DNA of 64,000 nucleotides, taken from contig NVQB01000001.1 of NCBI GenBank assembly GCA_002319075.1, positions 3,906,001 to 3,970,000 on the forward strand, given 5' to 3'. This document shows positions 1-8,894 of the stretch, in pieces; positions within the stretch are counted from its first letter, which is position 1, and each line of letters starts with the position of its first letter. The stretch is from Sphingobacteriaceae bacterium (GTDB taxonomy: Bacteria > Bacteroidota > Bacteroidia > B-17B0 > Aurantibacillaceae). The notes below the pieces were generated by a model. That model did no database searches and was not told the DNA's origin. It was given only the letters and a program-made list of their open reading frames with translations. The translations under genes and the position numbers were made by a program.

Positions 1-766
1 AATCTGACTGCGGACGATTTTTATCCAGGAAAATATAGTCCAGGTGCCAGTGATCGAAGTTTCCGGTAACCGAAGCATAATTTCTGAAACGGAACTGGAA
101 ATCCGGATGAAAATAAGCGCTGTCAGTAATTCGGATAAAGGCTCTTTTAAAATTAGTATCGAGTGTATTAGAAGAAAGATTTCCTTCCTGATACCAGACA
201 CGCGTTTGCCATTTATTTTGGCGTGGTTTAAAGAAATCAAGGATTAAGCTGTCAGACTGCTCAGGCCCATCGCCATTGCCCCGTGCCTGGTAATAAAATG
301 ACAAGGCAATATTATCAATTGTAGGGTTTAAAGTCGTACTGCCGGAGGTATATAAATTAATTGGCTGAGAAGTAAGCTTATCCGCAGGATCAGATTTAGT
401 AAGATTAGAAAGGGTTGGATTGTAAGGATAGCCGTATTTATTAAGTCCATCAAAAGTAGCTACACCAATACTCAGCGGCGCTATCGGCATTCCCGAATTT
501 ACATAAACGTTAGAGTCCTGCCATTTAGTGGGGTCAGGATAATTACTGGTACTTGAGTAATAAAAATCTTCTATAAATGGCAGTGAATAAGAAATAGATG
601 AAGTTCTTTGTGCACTGATATCCGTGTTTGGTTTAACGGCTTTTGATTTAAGATCGGGATAAATGTAAGTGATGTTTGAACTTAAAGGACGAAGCCCTTC
701 TTGTGCAAATGAGAAGCAGGAAAAGAGTACAAAAAAGAGGCTGTATAAAGTTTTATTTATCATCAT
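1..766 (-). CDS. Secreted protein of unknown function (C-terminus outside window)
   Basis: An open frame runs on the minus strand from an ATG at 766 to the window edge, giving about 255 residues without a stop. It begins with a signal peptide (MMINKTLYSLFFVLFSCF, then SFAQ), which suits export. The mature part is rich in Ser, Tyr, Asn and Asp, with segments such as SLPFIEDFYY and LSFYYQARGNGDG that resemble the jelly-roll-like N-terminal regions of large Bacteroidota T9SS proteins. The start overlaps the last 14 bases of the upstream PASTA gene, so the two are probably translated from one mRNA. I cannot see the C-terminus, so a T9SS sorting domain is only a guess. An internal start two residues later (763) is equally possible. 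Confidence 0.8.
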   Translation of the reverse strand, partial: MMINKTLYSLFFVLFSCFSFAQEGLRPLSSNITYIYPDLKSKAVKPNTDISAQRTSSISYSLPFIEDFYYSSTSNYPDPTKWQDSNVYVNSGMPIAPLSIGVATFDGLNKYGYPYNPTLSNLTKSDPADKLTSQPINLYTSGSTTLNPTIDNIALSFYYQARGNGDGPEQSDSLILDFFKPRQNKWQTRVWYQEGNLSSNTLDTNFKRAFIRITDSAYFHPDFQFRFRNYASVTGNFDHWHLDYIFLDKNRPQSD

Positions 767-1376
767 TGTCAAAATTTACATCTTCGTCCGTTGCGCTGGT
801 ATCAGCTGCTTCGGCATGATAAAAGTTATCTTTTCTTCCTACGATCAGTTCAATAACACTTCCTTTTTTAAGACCTTTACCAAATTCGATTTCTTTGCCG
901 TTCATGCGTTGCGAAAGCACACAACCGTTGCAATCGGCTGCTCTTTCTGTAACGGCGCCAATTTTTAAGCCTAAACGTGCAAGGATGAGGCGGGCCTGCC
1001 TTTCGCTTCTGTCAACCAGCTTTGGCATAATTACTTGCGGAGCAACCATTCCAGTAACGTAGAGATACACTGTTCTATTGTGTTTAACGGCAATATTCAT
1101 TTCAGGATCTTGTCTCAACACAACTCCGGGTTTTTCTTTAGGATCGTAAATACTATCTATTATCTGGTAATTAACGTGCTTATCTTTTACAAAAGATTCC
1201 AGCGAGCTTACCTCCTGACCTTTAAAATCGGGCACCATTACCATCTTTCCGTGGTTTGTGTAAGACGAAAGCCAGGTTAATGTCCCAAAAATCAAAAGGA
1301 ATATCAACGCGAGAATGATACTGATCTGAATTAAAAAGTGTCGGGATTTTAAATAGGAAACGAAATTTTTCATCAA
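753..1376 (-). CDS. PASTA domain membrane protein
   Basis: This is a 207-residue protein with a short cytoplasmic N-terminus, one membrane helix at about residues 14-35, and two extracytoplasmic PASTA domains. The first starts at MVMVPDFKGQEV (about 45-110) and the second at VIMPKLVDRSERQA (about 115-182). An acidic tail follows. PASTA domains bind peptidoglycan fragments or beta-lactams in kinases and penicillin-binding proteins. This protein has no kinase or transpeptidase part, so it is a stand-alone PASTA protein of the kind common in Bacteroidota. It lies between a 4-TM protein upstream and a secreted protein downstream with an overlapping start. A role in wall sensing or anchoring is inferred from the domain only. 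Confidence 0.9.
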   Translation of the reverse strand: MMKNFVSYLKSRHFLIQISIILALIFLLIFGTLTWLSSYTNHGKMVMVPDFKGQEVSSLESFVKDKHVNYQIIDSIYDPKEKPGVVLRQDPEMNIAVKHNRTVYLYVTGMVAPQVIMPKLVDRSERQARLILARLGLKIGAVTERAADCNGCVLSQRMNGKEIEFGKGLKKGSVIELIVGRKDNFYHAEAADTSATDEDVNFDNDDK

Positions 1377-1408
1377 CGCCAGGTTTTCGGGATTATTATA
1401 CTGAGAAC

Positions 1409-1834
1409 TTAAGCGTGCTCAGTCTGAGGTTCGTGAATAATAATTTTAAGAAACACGATAACCATCGCACCAACCACTTGTTCGCTCATTTGCCATACAC
1501 AATCCATCATGAGATGTTGTACGCTAAGGTGCCTGGTAAGAGAAATATTGACAATGGTTGCAATCATAAAAAGCGAAAAGCCTGCAATAGCGCCACAGAT
1601 AAGGCCTCTTACAAAAAAGATGCGGATCTTTTTCATGAGCGAACTTTCGTAAAGAAAATAGATTCCTGCTCCAAAAAGCAAATAGGTTACAGCAGCAAAA
1701 GTAACAAACCAGCTAAGAGGAAATTGAATACGTTTAAAGTCGTTTAAAAAAATGCCATGCCATATATAAAATAAGGTAAACATGACGATTGCGGACAGAA
1801 TCCACGAGAGAAAAAATCTTAATCCTAGTTTCAT
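1409..1834 (-). CDS. Four-helix integral membrane protein, unknown function
   Basis: This 141-residue protein has four hydrophobic stretches, at about residues 7-27, 42-62, 72-95 and 113-134, separated by short loops with basic residues (KKIR). I see no catalytic motif. It is 32 bases upstream of the PASTA gene on the same strand, so the two are likely cotranscribed. The layout resembles small DUF4199-like membrane proteins of Bacteroidota, but I cannot assign it to that family with confidence. Confidence 0.75.
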   Translation of the reverse strand: MKLGLRFFLSWILSAIVMFTLFYIWHGIFLNDFKRIQFPLSWFVTFAAVTYLLFGAGIYFLYESSLMKKIRIFFVRGLICGAIAGFSLFMIATIVNISLTRHLSVQHLMMDCVWQMSEQVVGAMVIVFLKIIIHEPQTEHA

Positions 1835-1990
1835 TTAATTAAAAACAAATGTAATGAAAAAAAGGGCTCTTTTCCGTAAAAAAAGCCTAAAAGTAAACCT
1901 TTGTGTCTGGGTTAAATAAATGGCAAGGTCTGGCGCCCGATAATTATCAGGATTACCCGCAAGCAGTGCAGTTTCACTCAAAAAATAATA

Positions 1991-1998
1991 TATATTTG
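1991..1998 (+). promoter_or_regulatory. Bacteroidota -7 promoter element (TATATTTG)
   Basis: TATATTTG matches the TAnnTTTG -7 consensus of Bacteroidota. It ends only 5 bases before the ATG at 2004, so transcription would start at or next to the start codon and give an essentially leaderless mRNA. No clear TTG -33 element is visible. Confidence 0.5.
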
Positions 1999-2003
1999 TA
2001 AAA

Positions 2004-3602
2004 ATGAGAACAGTAAAGCGTGCAGTACTAATTTTTGGTTTATTTCTTGTGCTCTTTGGCTGCAGAAAATCATCAGATGCAAACTGGGATGTCGATTTAA
2101 GTATTCCGGTAGTAAATAGTTTGCTGAGCATAAAAAACTTTGTAAACGATTCGCTTTTTCAAGCAGATAATACAGGCCTGCTTTATGTGCATTTAAACAG
2201 GGAGATTGCTTATTTAAAGCTGGATTCTCTTATTGCCTTGCCCGATACCAGCGTGCCTGATTTGAATATAGTGAATTTATTTCCGGGCGCATTAGAACTT
2301 ACCCTGAATAACCCTCCAACTACGCTCCCTCCGGCCGATCTCCGGTTTGATATTCCCAATGGCATCCTATTAAACAGGGCAGATATTCGTGAAGGGCTTA
2401 TCACAGTTAAATTTACGAACAAACTTTCTCAACCCTTAGACCTGATTTATCAAATAAAAGCCGCAACAAAAAACGGACAATCGTTTACAATTAAAGAAAC
2501 TATTCCAACCGGAGCGAACGGTCTTACCAAGACCTACGATCTTTCTGAGTATTCTCTTGATCTGCGGGGTACAAGCGGTACAGATCACAACATGGTTACT
2601 CAGACTTACACCTTCGGACTCAGTGCATCAGCCTCCAATTCTACTACCGTTAGCGCTTTTGATACCGCAGCAGTTTTAAAAGTTTCCTATTCAAAATTAG
2701 TTCCGTCTTATGCTGAGGGATACTTCGGAAACCAGGTTATTGATATAGCCCAGGATACAGCGAAATTGGGTCTTACCGACAATTTTACCGCGTCTAATTT
2801 CATGCTGAGCGACGCTACCATGGATTTTTCTATTGTGAATGAATTAGGTGCTGAGTTCAGAGCTTCCTTAAGCAATATAAAATCTATTAATTCGGTAAAT
2901 AATAATGTTGTGGCATTGAATACGAACCAGCTCTCCACTATAAATATTGATAGGGCAAAGTGGTCCGGTGGGCTTCTTAAGCCGGGCATCAGAGTCATAT
3001 CTTTTAATCCTGCAAATAGTAATATAACAGGCTTTATCTCGAATCTCCCGGATAAGCTTACTTACAAGGGAAGCGTGCAGGTAAACCCTATTCAGAATTT
3101 CGGGAACACGGACTTTGCTTACTACAATACTGGCATTCGCATACTGGCAAACATCAGTATTCCCTTAAAGTTTGCGGCAGATTATTTTGAGTTAAGGTCA
3201 ACTACAGATGTTGACTTTTCGGGGGTCGATCAGCTGAATAAAGTGAACTACGGAAATTTTGTTATTTCTGCGAGTAACGGGTTTCCTTTCGCGGTGCGAC
3301 TTCAGGGTTACATGTACGATGATCAGAATGTGATGATTGATTCTTTGTTTGTACCGGGTTCGAATGTTATAGATGCGGGAGCACTCAACAATGCCAATGA
3401 AGTTACGGTTGCAACGCAAAAAAAAGTGCAAATACCGATGGGAAGATCTAAGATAGAGAATTTGAAAAAGTGTAAGAAAATAAGGATGGTCTCCAGGTTT
3501 ATTATGCCAAATAATCCGCCGGATATCAAGATCTTAGAGAAGTATGAAGTAAAGGTGAATATTGTTGCGAATATGAATTACAATGTAGCGCTGGGAGGAT
3601 AA
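2004..3602 (+). CDS. Predicted lipoprotein of unknown function
   Basis: The 532-residue product starts with a lipoprotein signal (MRTVKRAVLIFGLFLVLFGC), with the lipobox Cys at residue 20, so the mature protein is probably anchored to the outer or inner membrane. The following SSDANWDVDLSIPVVNSLL looks like the start of Bacteroidota lipoproteins built of beta-sandwich repeats. The rest is rich in beta-forming residues and Asn/Asp/Ser and has no motif I recognise. The start is supported by the intact lipobox and by a TATATTTG element 5 bases upstream. It stands alone, with a purine-rich repeat region downstream. Confidence 0.85.
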   Translation: MRTVKRAVLIFGLFLVLFGCRKSSDANWDVDLSIPVVNSLLSIKNFVNDSLFQADNTGLLYVHLNREIAYLKLDSLIALPDTSVPDLNIVNLFPGALELTLNNPPTTLPPADLRFDIPNGILLNRADIREGLITVKFTNKLSQPLDLIYQIKAATKNGQSFTIKETIPTGANGLTKTYDLSEYSLDLRGTSGTDHNMVTQTYTFGLSASASNSTTVSAFDTAAVLKVSYSKLVPSYAEGYFGNQVIDIAQDTAKLGLTDNFTASNFMLSDATMDFSIVNELGAEFRASLSNIKSINSVNNNVVALNTNQLSTINIDRAKWSGGLLKPGIRVISFNPANSNITGFISNLPDKLTYKGSVQVNPIQNFGNTDFAYYNTGIRILANISIPLKFAADYFELRSTTDVDFSGVDQLNKVNYGNFVISASNGFPFAVRLQGYMYDDQNVMIDSLFVPGSNVIDAGALNNANEVTVATQKKVQIPMGRSKIENLKKCKKIRMVSRFIMPNNPPDIKILEKYEVKVNIVANMNYNVALGG

Positions 3603-3816
3603 GGAGCTGGAGTCAGGACCGAAGGGATTGAAGAGAGTTAAGACAGAGCGGACTCAGGAAATTTAGCCTTTAAAGGATTCGAAGAATAAAAACTGAAGAG
3701 AGCCAGGAAATAAGATTCGATGGGTTGGAGCAATTTAAAAAAATAAGACATAGAACTAAAAAAAATAACAGTAGAAGTTCCGGCTCTCTGGAGCTGGGCC
3801 TACCGAATCTTTTCGA
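3603..3816 (+). repeat. Purine-rich degenerate repeat region left of S23-type gene
   Basis: This gap is dominated by purine-rich text such as GGAGTCAGGACCGAAG (3608-3623) followed by GGATTGAAGAGAG. The 16-base unit matches, at 12 of 16 positions, the unit GGACGCAGGACTGCAG found in reverse orientation at 4503-4518. I see no gene or terminator here. The region seems to be a decayed array of the same repeat family that lies on the other side of the four-helix-bundle gene. Confidence 0.45.
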
Positions 3817-4179
3817 ATGAAGCATAATTTTAAAAAGTTAATCATATGGCAGGACGCAATGAATTTTTGCGATCTTATTTATAATTACACTGAATCTTTG
3901 CCTTTGAAAGAAAAATATAATTTGATTCATCAGCTCGAAAAATGCGGTGTCTCAATACCATCAAATATTTCGGAGGGATCTGGCAAGAGAACTAATATTC
4001 ATTTTGCTGAATTTCTAACGACCTCATTGAGCTCAAGCTTCGAGGCTGAGACACAGTTATTGATTTGCGAGAGAAGAAAGTTTGGAAATAAAGAGCAGTT
4101 AGATTATTTGCTTAAGAGTGTGGGGGAACTGCAACAGAAGATATATAATTTTAGAGAGACAATAATTAATAGCAAATAA
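3817..4179 (+). CDS. Four-helix bundle protein (S23 / 23S rRNA IVS-type)
   Basis: This 120-residue all-helical protein has the family hallmarks: an N-terminal FKKLIIWQDAMNF, a central YNLIHQLEKCGVSIPSNISEGSGK and a C-terminal helix with LLKSVGELQQKIYNF. The SIPSNISEGSG segment is the signature of the four-helix-bundle family first noticed in intervening sequences of 23S rRNA (TIGR02436). The molecular role is unknown. The related Avd protein of diversity-generating retroelements binds nucleic acid and the reverse transcriptase, but there is no reverse transcriptase here. The gene is isolated between degenerate 16-bp repeats on both sides, which is unusual for an ordinary metabolic gene and suggests an accessory or mobile origin. 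Confidence 0.9.
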   Translation: MKHNFKKLIIWQDAMNFCDLIYNYTESLPLKEKYNLIHQLEKCGVSIPSNISEGSGKRTNIHFAEFLTTSLSSSFEAETQLLICERRKFGNKEQLDYLLKSVGELQQKIYNFRETIINSK

Positions 4180-4357
4180 ATGGAGGGCCAAAGGGACTGC
4201 AGGGAATCACGAAAGCGGTCACGGTTGTATTTTAAGAAAGTGGCAAGACAGGGCAGGCTGGAGGTATGGTATATGGTTGCAAAGGCAGGAGCGCAGGTTA
4301 CTAAAAAAAATTAGGACAGAACGAACCGATAATAGAAGGAAATTAGGTTGAATTTTA
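4180..4357 (+). repeat. Degenerate purine-rich repeats right of S23-type gene
   Basis: The spacer starts with GGGCCAAAGGGACTGCAGGG and continues with GAAAGCGGTCACGG and GACAGGGCAGGCTGG. These resemble the GGACTGCAG-type 16-base units seen nearby, in the same purine-rich orientation as the left flank. No gene is visible. Confidence 0.4.
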
Positions 4358-4462
4358 ATGAAAAGTTTTATAGAATATTACATATCGATAAGTGTTGATC
4401 TTAGGTCTCTTGTATCTCGTTTCTTCTTTCGTGCAGGTGCAGCTTCGTTAAAGTCAGGGCTT

Positions 4463-5770
4463 ATGAAACTCTTTAGTTTAGGGTCATTTTGGTCTTGCAT
4501 CCCTGCAGTCCTGCGTCCCTTCCGTCCCGCGTCCCTTTCGTTCTGCGTCATCGTTCTTGTCCTCTCTGTTACCGGGGCCTCCGCGCAATACAACACCAAC
4601 TTCCTGAACTACAGTAAAACCGGGCGCAGCGTTTCTGCTAACCTTGATTTTGAGGCCGGTAGCAATGGCATGAGCACAGGCCTTGTGAACAAACTCATAT
4701 GGGGTGGTTATATCGACAACGATCTTAAAGCAGAATCTGCAAAACATTTAAAAGCTAAAAATAATTTCGGATTGCTTTTGAATTATGATGTGCACTCTTT
4801 TTTTAAAGGCACTAAAAAGTTTGATTTTTTAATTGGTATTAAAGAGCAGCAGGTTTTAAATGCCACGTATTCGCGCGACGCTTTTAATTTAATGTTTTAC
4901 GGAAACCAGATGTACCGAGGTCAGACTGCCGATCTGAGTAATTTAAGTCTCAACGCTTTGCGTTTTCAGGAAATTAAATTCGGCGCCATTATGCACCATG
5001 TAGATTCGGTTGGGAAAATTGGCGTTTCTGTATCCTTGATTAAAGGAGAGCAATTATTTTATATAAAGACAAATAATAATTCAGGACTCTACACCTCGGC
5101 CGATGGAAGTGAAATTGTTTTCAATTCCAATTTTAATATGGCTTTGAGCGATACCAATAACAAACGTATTGGTGGGTTTAACGGAATAGGGGCAAGTGCA
5201 GACATCTTTTTTGAAACCACATACAAAAGCAGGGGCGGCAAAAAATGTTTATTAACGGTAAATGCAAATAACATTGGTTTTATTCATTGGTGGAAAAACA
5301 GTGTACAATACAGCAGCGACTCTTCTTTACGGTATACGGGGTACAATATCCGCAACATAAACGATTTAAAAGATTCAACTATCAGTGCCATCGATAGCGA
5401 TAGTTTATTAAGAAAACTAACGAACGCACGCACCGAAGATTTTAATGTAAACATTCCAACCAATCTTGTTATTATAAATAAAATTTATTTCGGAAATGTA
5501 TTTTGCCTGGGTACCGGATTTCGCTATATTTTTAACGCCAACTACAGACCTTACATTTTCGTGGAGCCGGAATTCAAAATTAAAAACGTTATTTTTTGTC
5601 TGCACGGTGGTTATGGTGGTTACGTAAAAGTAAACATTGGTGCCTCTGTAACCTGGAATAGCAAGGGCTGGTTTGTGCGCTTGGGCAGTAATAGTCTGCA
5701 AGGGTATTTTGCACCTAAAACTGCTTATGGTCAGGGAGTATTTGTAACTTTAGCTAAGAAATTGAAATGA
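4463..5770 (+). CDS. Outer-membrane beta-barrel-like protein (DUF5723-like)
   Basis: The frame is open from 4358, but the N-terminal part is translated from a 16-bp tandem repeat, so I prefer the ATG at 4463 (435 residues). A hydrophobic stretch ending in VTGASAQ gives a signal peptide cut just before YNTNFLNYSKTG. The mature part is a succession of amphipathic beta strands with many Gly and aromatic residues, ending in a strand-like GQGVFVTLAKKLK. This suits an outer-membrane barrel. It resembles DUF5723-type proteins, which are often coded beside T9SS cargo, but that assignment is tentative. The stop overlaps the next start as ATGA, so translation is coupled to the propeller-like protein downstream. 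Starts at 4358 or 4463 cannot be separated by sequence. Confidence 0.7.
   Translation: MKLFSLGSFWSCIPAVLRPFRPASLSFCVIVLVLSVTGASAQYNTNFLNYSKTGRSVSANLDFEAGSNGMSTGLVNKLIWGGYIDNDLKAESAKHLKAKNNFGLLLNYDVHSFFKGTKKFDFLIGIKEQQVLNATYSRDAFNLMFYGNQMYRGQTADLSNLSLNALRFQEIKFGAIMHHVDSVGKIGVSVSLIKGEQLFYIKTNNNSGLYTSADGSEIVFNSNFNMALSDTNNKRIGGFNGIGASADIFFETTYKSRGGKKCLLTVNANNIGFIHWWKNSVQYSSDSSLRYTGYNIRNINDLKDSTISAIDSDSLLRKLTNARTEDFNVNIPTNLVIINKIYFGNVFCLGTGFRYIFNANYRPYIFVEPEFKIKNVIFCLHGGYGGYVKVNIGASVTWNSKGWFVRLGSNSLQGYFAPKTAYGQGVFVTLAKKLK
4471..4550. repeat. 16-bp degenerate tandem repeat inside a signal-peptide region
   Basis: Five consecutive 16-base units can be lined up at 4471, 4487, 4503, 4519 and 4535: CTTTAGTTTAGGGTCA, TTTTGGTCTTGCATCC, CTGCAGTCCTGCGTCC, CTTCCGTCCCGCGTCC and CTTTCGTTCTGCGTCA. 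The period is not a multiple of three, so each unit is read in a different frame. The region is much richer in GC than its surroundings. It codes for the leader of the barrel-like protein. Confidence 0.7.
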
Positions 5771-7212
5771 GAAATCTATTCGTCATAATGTCGGTAATTT
5801 TTTGTTTGGAACTTCGTTCACAATCACCCGAGAGATTTTATTGCAGATATGGCGGATCGGGTGAGGATGTTGGATATTCTGTAAAACAAACAAAAGACGG
5901 CAAATATATAATTGCAGGCAGCAGTTCCAGTTATGGCACGCATGGAAACACCGATGTGATTTTAATGAAACTTGATAAATTTGGTTTTCCTGCCTGGGAA
6001 AAATACTTCGGCGGAACTGGAAATGAAGTTGGGAAATCGGTTATTCAATTGCCAGATTCGGGATATATGATTGCAGGCTTTACAGACTCTTATGGTGCCG
6101 GAGGATTTGATGCGTTTATCATTAGAACAGATAAAGATGGCGTTCAGCTTTGGCAGAGAACATTTGGTGGCGCAGATTGGGATTTTGCCAGCGACCTTGT
6201 ACAAGCTATTGACGGAAATATTTTTGTGGTTGGCAACACTTACAGTTTTGGAAATGGAAAAAAGGATGGCTTTATTTTAAAGTATGATATGTCGGGTAAC
6301 CTTCTTAACCAAAAATTTATTGGAGGTGCAGAAGATGATGAATTGCGATCTATTATAGTAACCAATGATTTTAATTTAGCCACAGTTGGAAATACCTCAA
6401 GCCGAGGTGAAATAAATGGCGACGGTTATTTTGCGAAGTTAGACTTAAACGGCGACACACTTTTTACAAAAACTTTTGGAGGCCCTCTTAAAGATTATGC
6501 CTGTGATTTGGTGCAGAAAGGAGTGTCCGAAAACTTTGATTATGTCGTTGCAGGCGCAAGGACACATCTTTTTCAAACAAAAACAAATTCATATATGTAT
6601 AGAATTTCAACCACTGGAAATTTTGTTTATGATTATGACAATTATAATAGTTCAGGAGATGAAAATTGGGAATCTCTGGCGAACTCGTCTAATTTGTCAA
6701 ACGCAACTGCTTTCATTAGGACGATTCCCGTACCAGCATTATCTCAACAAGGAAATATTATGCAGAAATATCCGAATGGATTTGAATTTTTGGTAAATTC
6801 TTTTGGTGGGGCTTTGGATGAAGCTTTTTACTCAATTGAAAATGTGGAACATGGAGGGTACATAATTATTGGTTCTACTGTGAGCTATGGTAGCGTAGGA
6901 AAAGATATTATATTTATTAAAATGGATAGTACAATTATAAATTATTCAAGCATCGTTGGTAATAAAGAAATAAGACAAGAAAAAAAACTTGATTTCTTTT
7001 ACAAAGAAAATCACGTTGTAGGTTTTAACTTTCCTGATAATGATTTACCTCAAACGGCTGAATTGTATGATCTAAAGGGAAAACAAATCAAAAAAGTAGC
7101 ACTTGAAAAAAAAGAGATTGAAATAAATTTGTCAGATCTTACGGATAGTATTTATATAATTCGCTTTGGTTATAGTAACGGCCAAGCTATTTATCAAAAA
7201 CTGATAAATTAA
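5767..7212 (+). CDS. T9SS-secreted beta-propeller-like repeat protein
   Basis: This 481-residue protein has a signal peptide (first 18 or so residues, ending LELRSQ). About six repeats of roughly 50 residues follow, with the pattern FGGxxxDxxxxxxxxxDGxYIxAGxTxSYGxGxxDxxxxKxDxxG, seen at about 25-75, 76-126, 127-177, 178-228 and onward. Such repeats form a propeller-like fold in many secreted Bacteroidota proteins. The last 75 residues (FPDNDLPQTAELYDLKGKQI to the final IYQKLIN) have the form of a T9SS type A sorting domain, so the protein should be exported and surface attached or released. It overlaps the upstream barrel gene by four bases and the downstream glycosyltransferase by one base, which implies one operon. 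Its ligand is unknown. Confidence 0.85.
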   Translation: MRNLFVIMSVIFCLELRSQSPERFYCRYGGSGEDVGYSVKQTKDGKYIIAGSSSSYGTHGNTDVILMKLDKFGFPAWEKYFGGTGNEVGKSVIQLPDSGYMIAGFTDSYGAGGFDAFIIRTDKDGVQLWQRTFGGADWDFASDLVQAIDGNIFVVGNTYSFGNGKKDGFILKYDMSGNLLNQKFIGGAEDDELRSIIVTNDFNLATVGNTSSRGEINGDGYFAKLDLNGDTLFTKTFGGPLKDYACDLVQKGVSENFDYVVAGARTHLFQTKTNSYMYRISTTGNFVYDYDNYNSSGDENWESLANSSNLSNATAFIRTIPVPALSQQGNIMQKYPNGFEFLVNSFGGALDEAFYSIENVEHGGYIIIGSTVSYGSVGKDIIFIKMDSTIINYSSIVGNKEIRQEKKLDFFYKENHVVGFNFPDNDLPQTAELYDLKGKQIKKVALEKKEIEINLSDLTDSIYIIRFGYSNGQAIYQKLIN

Positions 7213-8630
7213 TGGACGAAAAAAAAAAATATCTTTTCTTTTCTTTTTTTGTTGTACTAAATATTATTTTAAAGTGCTTATGCGCTGGAGATTCGTCATA
7301 CAGTTATGATGAAATGATTAGCGTTAAGGATTCATTTCTTGATTTTGGACACATTAAACATGAATCTGAATGGGATAATAACCCTCCATTTTACTACTAT
7401 TGCTTATGGGTATGGCACCAACTTTTACCAATCAATGAATTTAATTCAAGACTTCTTAGCGTCCTGTTCTCTTCGTTATCTATCGGTTTTAGTTTTTTAT
7501 TTGCCTTAAAAAAATTCAATTATAGAACTGCTATGTTCAGTGCAGTCCTTTTAACTCTTTCTAATTTTTTACTATTTTATTCGATTGAGGCAAGAACGTA
7601 TTCATTAGTAGTCTTTCTTACCTTACTTTCGTCGTTACAGTATTTCAAATTTGTTGAAAAGTCTTCCTGGGCTAATTTACTGCTACTTTCCCTGCTCAAT
7701 TTTCTCCTGATATATTCTCACTATATTTCTGGAATTGTATTAATTGTACAATATCTTATAACGCTGATATATTACAGGAAGAATATAAAGCACATTTTTG
7801 GATTTCATACAATTTTAATAATTAGCCTTGTACTTTTACGATTTACAAAAAAACAATTTCTGAATATAATGGGATTTAATCAGAAGGGCGATTTTTGGTT
7901 AAAAACGGCTACCTGGAATGACTTAAAATTAACTTTCTTAAATCTTTTTGACAATAGATTTACAGCCGTGTGTTTTTTAATAATTGTGTTTTTAGCCGTA
8001 ACCCATTTTTTTATGGATAGGAAATACAAACCGACAAGTAGCGAAATGTATTGCCTGTTTTTAGGATTTGGCTCTATCCTGGTGTTGTTTTTTACAGGAC
8101 TTTTTAAAGCTGTTTTTTTAGACCGTTATCTTATTTTTTGCATTCCATTTGCGACAATGTTGGTATGTTCTAAGATAGCAAATTACAAAAATGTTGGTCT
8201 TCTTTTTTTTGGTATCCTTTTATTAATTCAACTTGTAAATTACAAGTTCGGAAAAACGCCCACCATTGACTTTAGAACGGTGGCTGATTTGGTCAAACAA
8301 AATGAACAAGCAGGAGATTATAAAGTTATTAATACAAAAGAGAACAGAACGCTATTTGGGTATTATTATTACGGAAGAAAATTTTTGAATTTCAAAAACA
8401 TCGACTCAATTTCCCACTCACAAAATATTTATGGTGTAGATGAAGTCGAAGCCCTGGAAAAAATAAATTTCTCGCCAAGCAACAAGATTTTCTTAATACA
8501 ATCTTTTCATAAAATCCAAAGAACAGACAATCCAATAAAAGAATATCTTTTAAAAAACAACCGCCAACTTTATTCAAATAGTTTTAGTTCTGGAATCGAA
8601 TTTACTTTACTGAAAAATGTCAGCTATTAA
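7212..8630 (+). CDS. GT39-like membrane glycosyltransferase
   Basis: The 472-residue product has about ten membrane helices. After the first helix comes an acidic motif in a periplasmic loop (SYSYDEMISV) and then NNPPFYYYCLWVW, which corresponds to the D-E...PPLYY pattern of the GT39/ArnT (GT-C) superfamily. EARTYSL around residue 125 is another family hallmark. These enzymes move a sugar from a polyprenyl-phosphate carrier to lipid or protein on the outer side of the inner membrane. The C-terminal 120 residues form a soluble domain. The gene overlaps the T9SS propeller gene by one base, so it may modify a product of this operon, but that is inference. Confidence 0.8.
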   Translation: MDEKKKYLFFSFFVVLNIILKCLCAGDSSYSYDEMISVKDSFLDFGHIKHESEWDNNPPFYYYCLWVWHQLLPINEFNSRLLSVLFSSLSIGFSFLFALKKFNYRTAMFSAVLLTLSNFLLFYSIEARTYSLVVFLTLLSSLQYFKFVEKSSWANLLLLSLLNFLLIYSHYISGIVLIVQYLITLIYYRKNIKHIFGFHTILIISLVLLRFTKKQFLNIMGFNQKGDFWLKTATWNDLKLTFLNLFDNRFTAVCFLIIVFLAVTHFFMDRKYKPTSSEMYCLFLGFGSILVLFFTGLFKAVFLDRYLIFCIPFATMLVCSKIANYKNVGLLFFGILLLIQLVNYKFGKTPTIDFRTVADLVKQNEQAGDYKVINTKENRTLFGYYYYGRKFLNFKNIDSISHSQNIYGVDEVEALEKINFSPSNKIFLIQSFHKIQRTDNPIKEYLLKNNRQLYSNSFSSGIEFTLLKNVSY

Positions 8631-8894
8631 ATTTTGGACAATTTTTTCGGACAAACTTAAACACATCAAAAGAGTGTTTCTTGATTCATAGATATAATTA
8701 TTGTCAATTAAGACCTATTTCGAGCAGACCTATATTTAATTCTGTCGAAGTAATTTCTATGTATTTCAGATTTAAAGGTATTTAATTCTTGATTTTCCTT
8801 ATTTTTCTACAAAGAATTGTCCCTCATTTAATGAGAAACAGACTAAAGTTATTCATTTTAATAACTATATTTATTCCTTAAAAAAAATACATAG

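Noticed and set aside
3817-4179. S23/Avd-like gene as part of a diversity-generating retroelement
   Set aside because: There is no reverse transcriptase gene and no adenine-variable template repeat in the neighbourhood.
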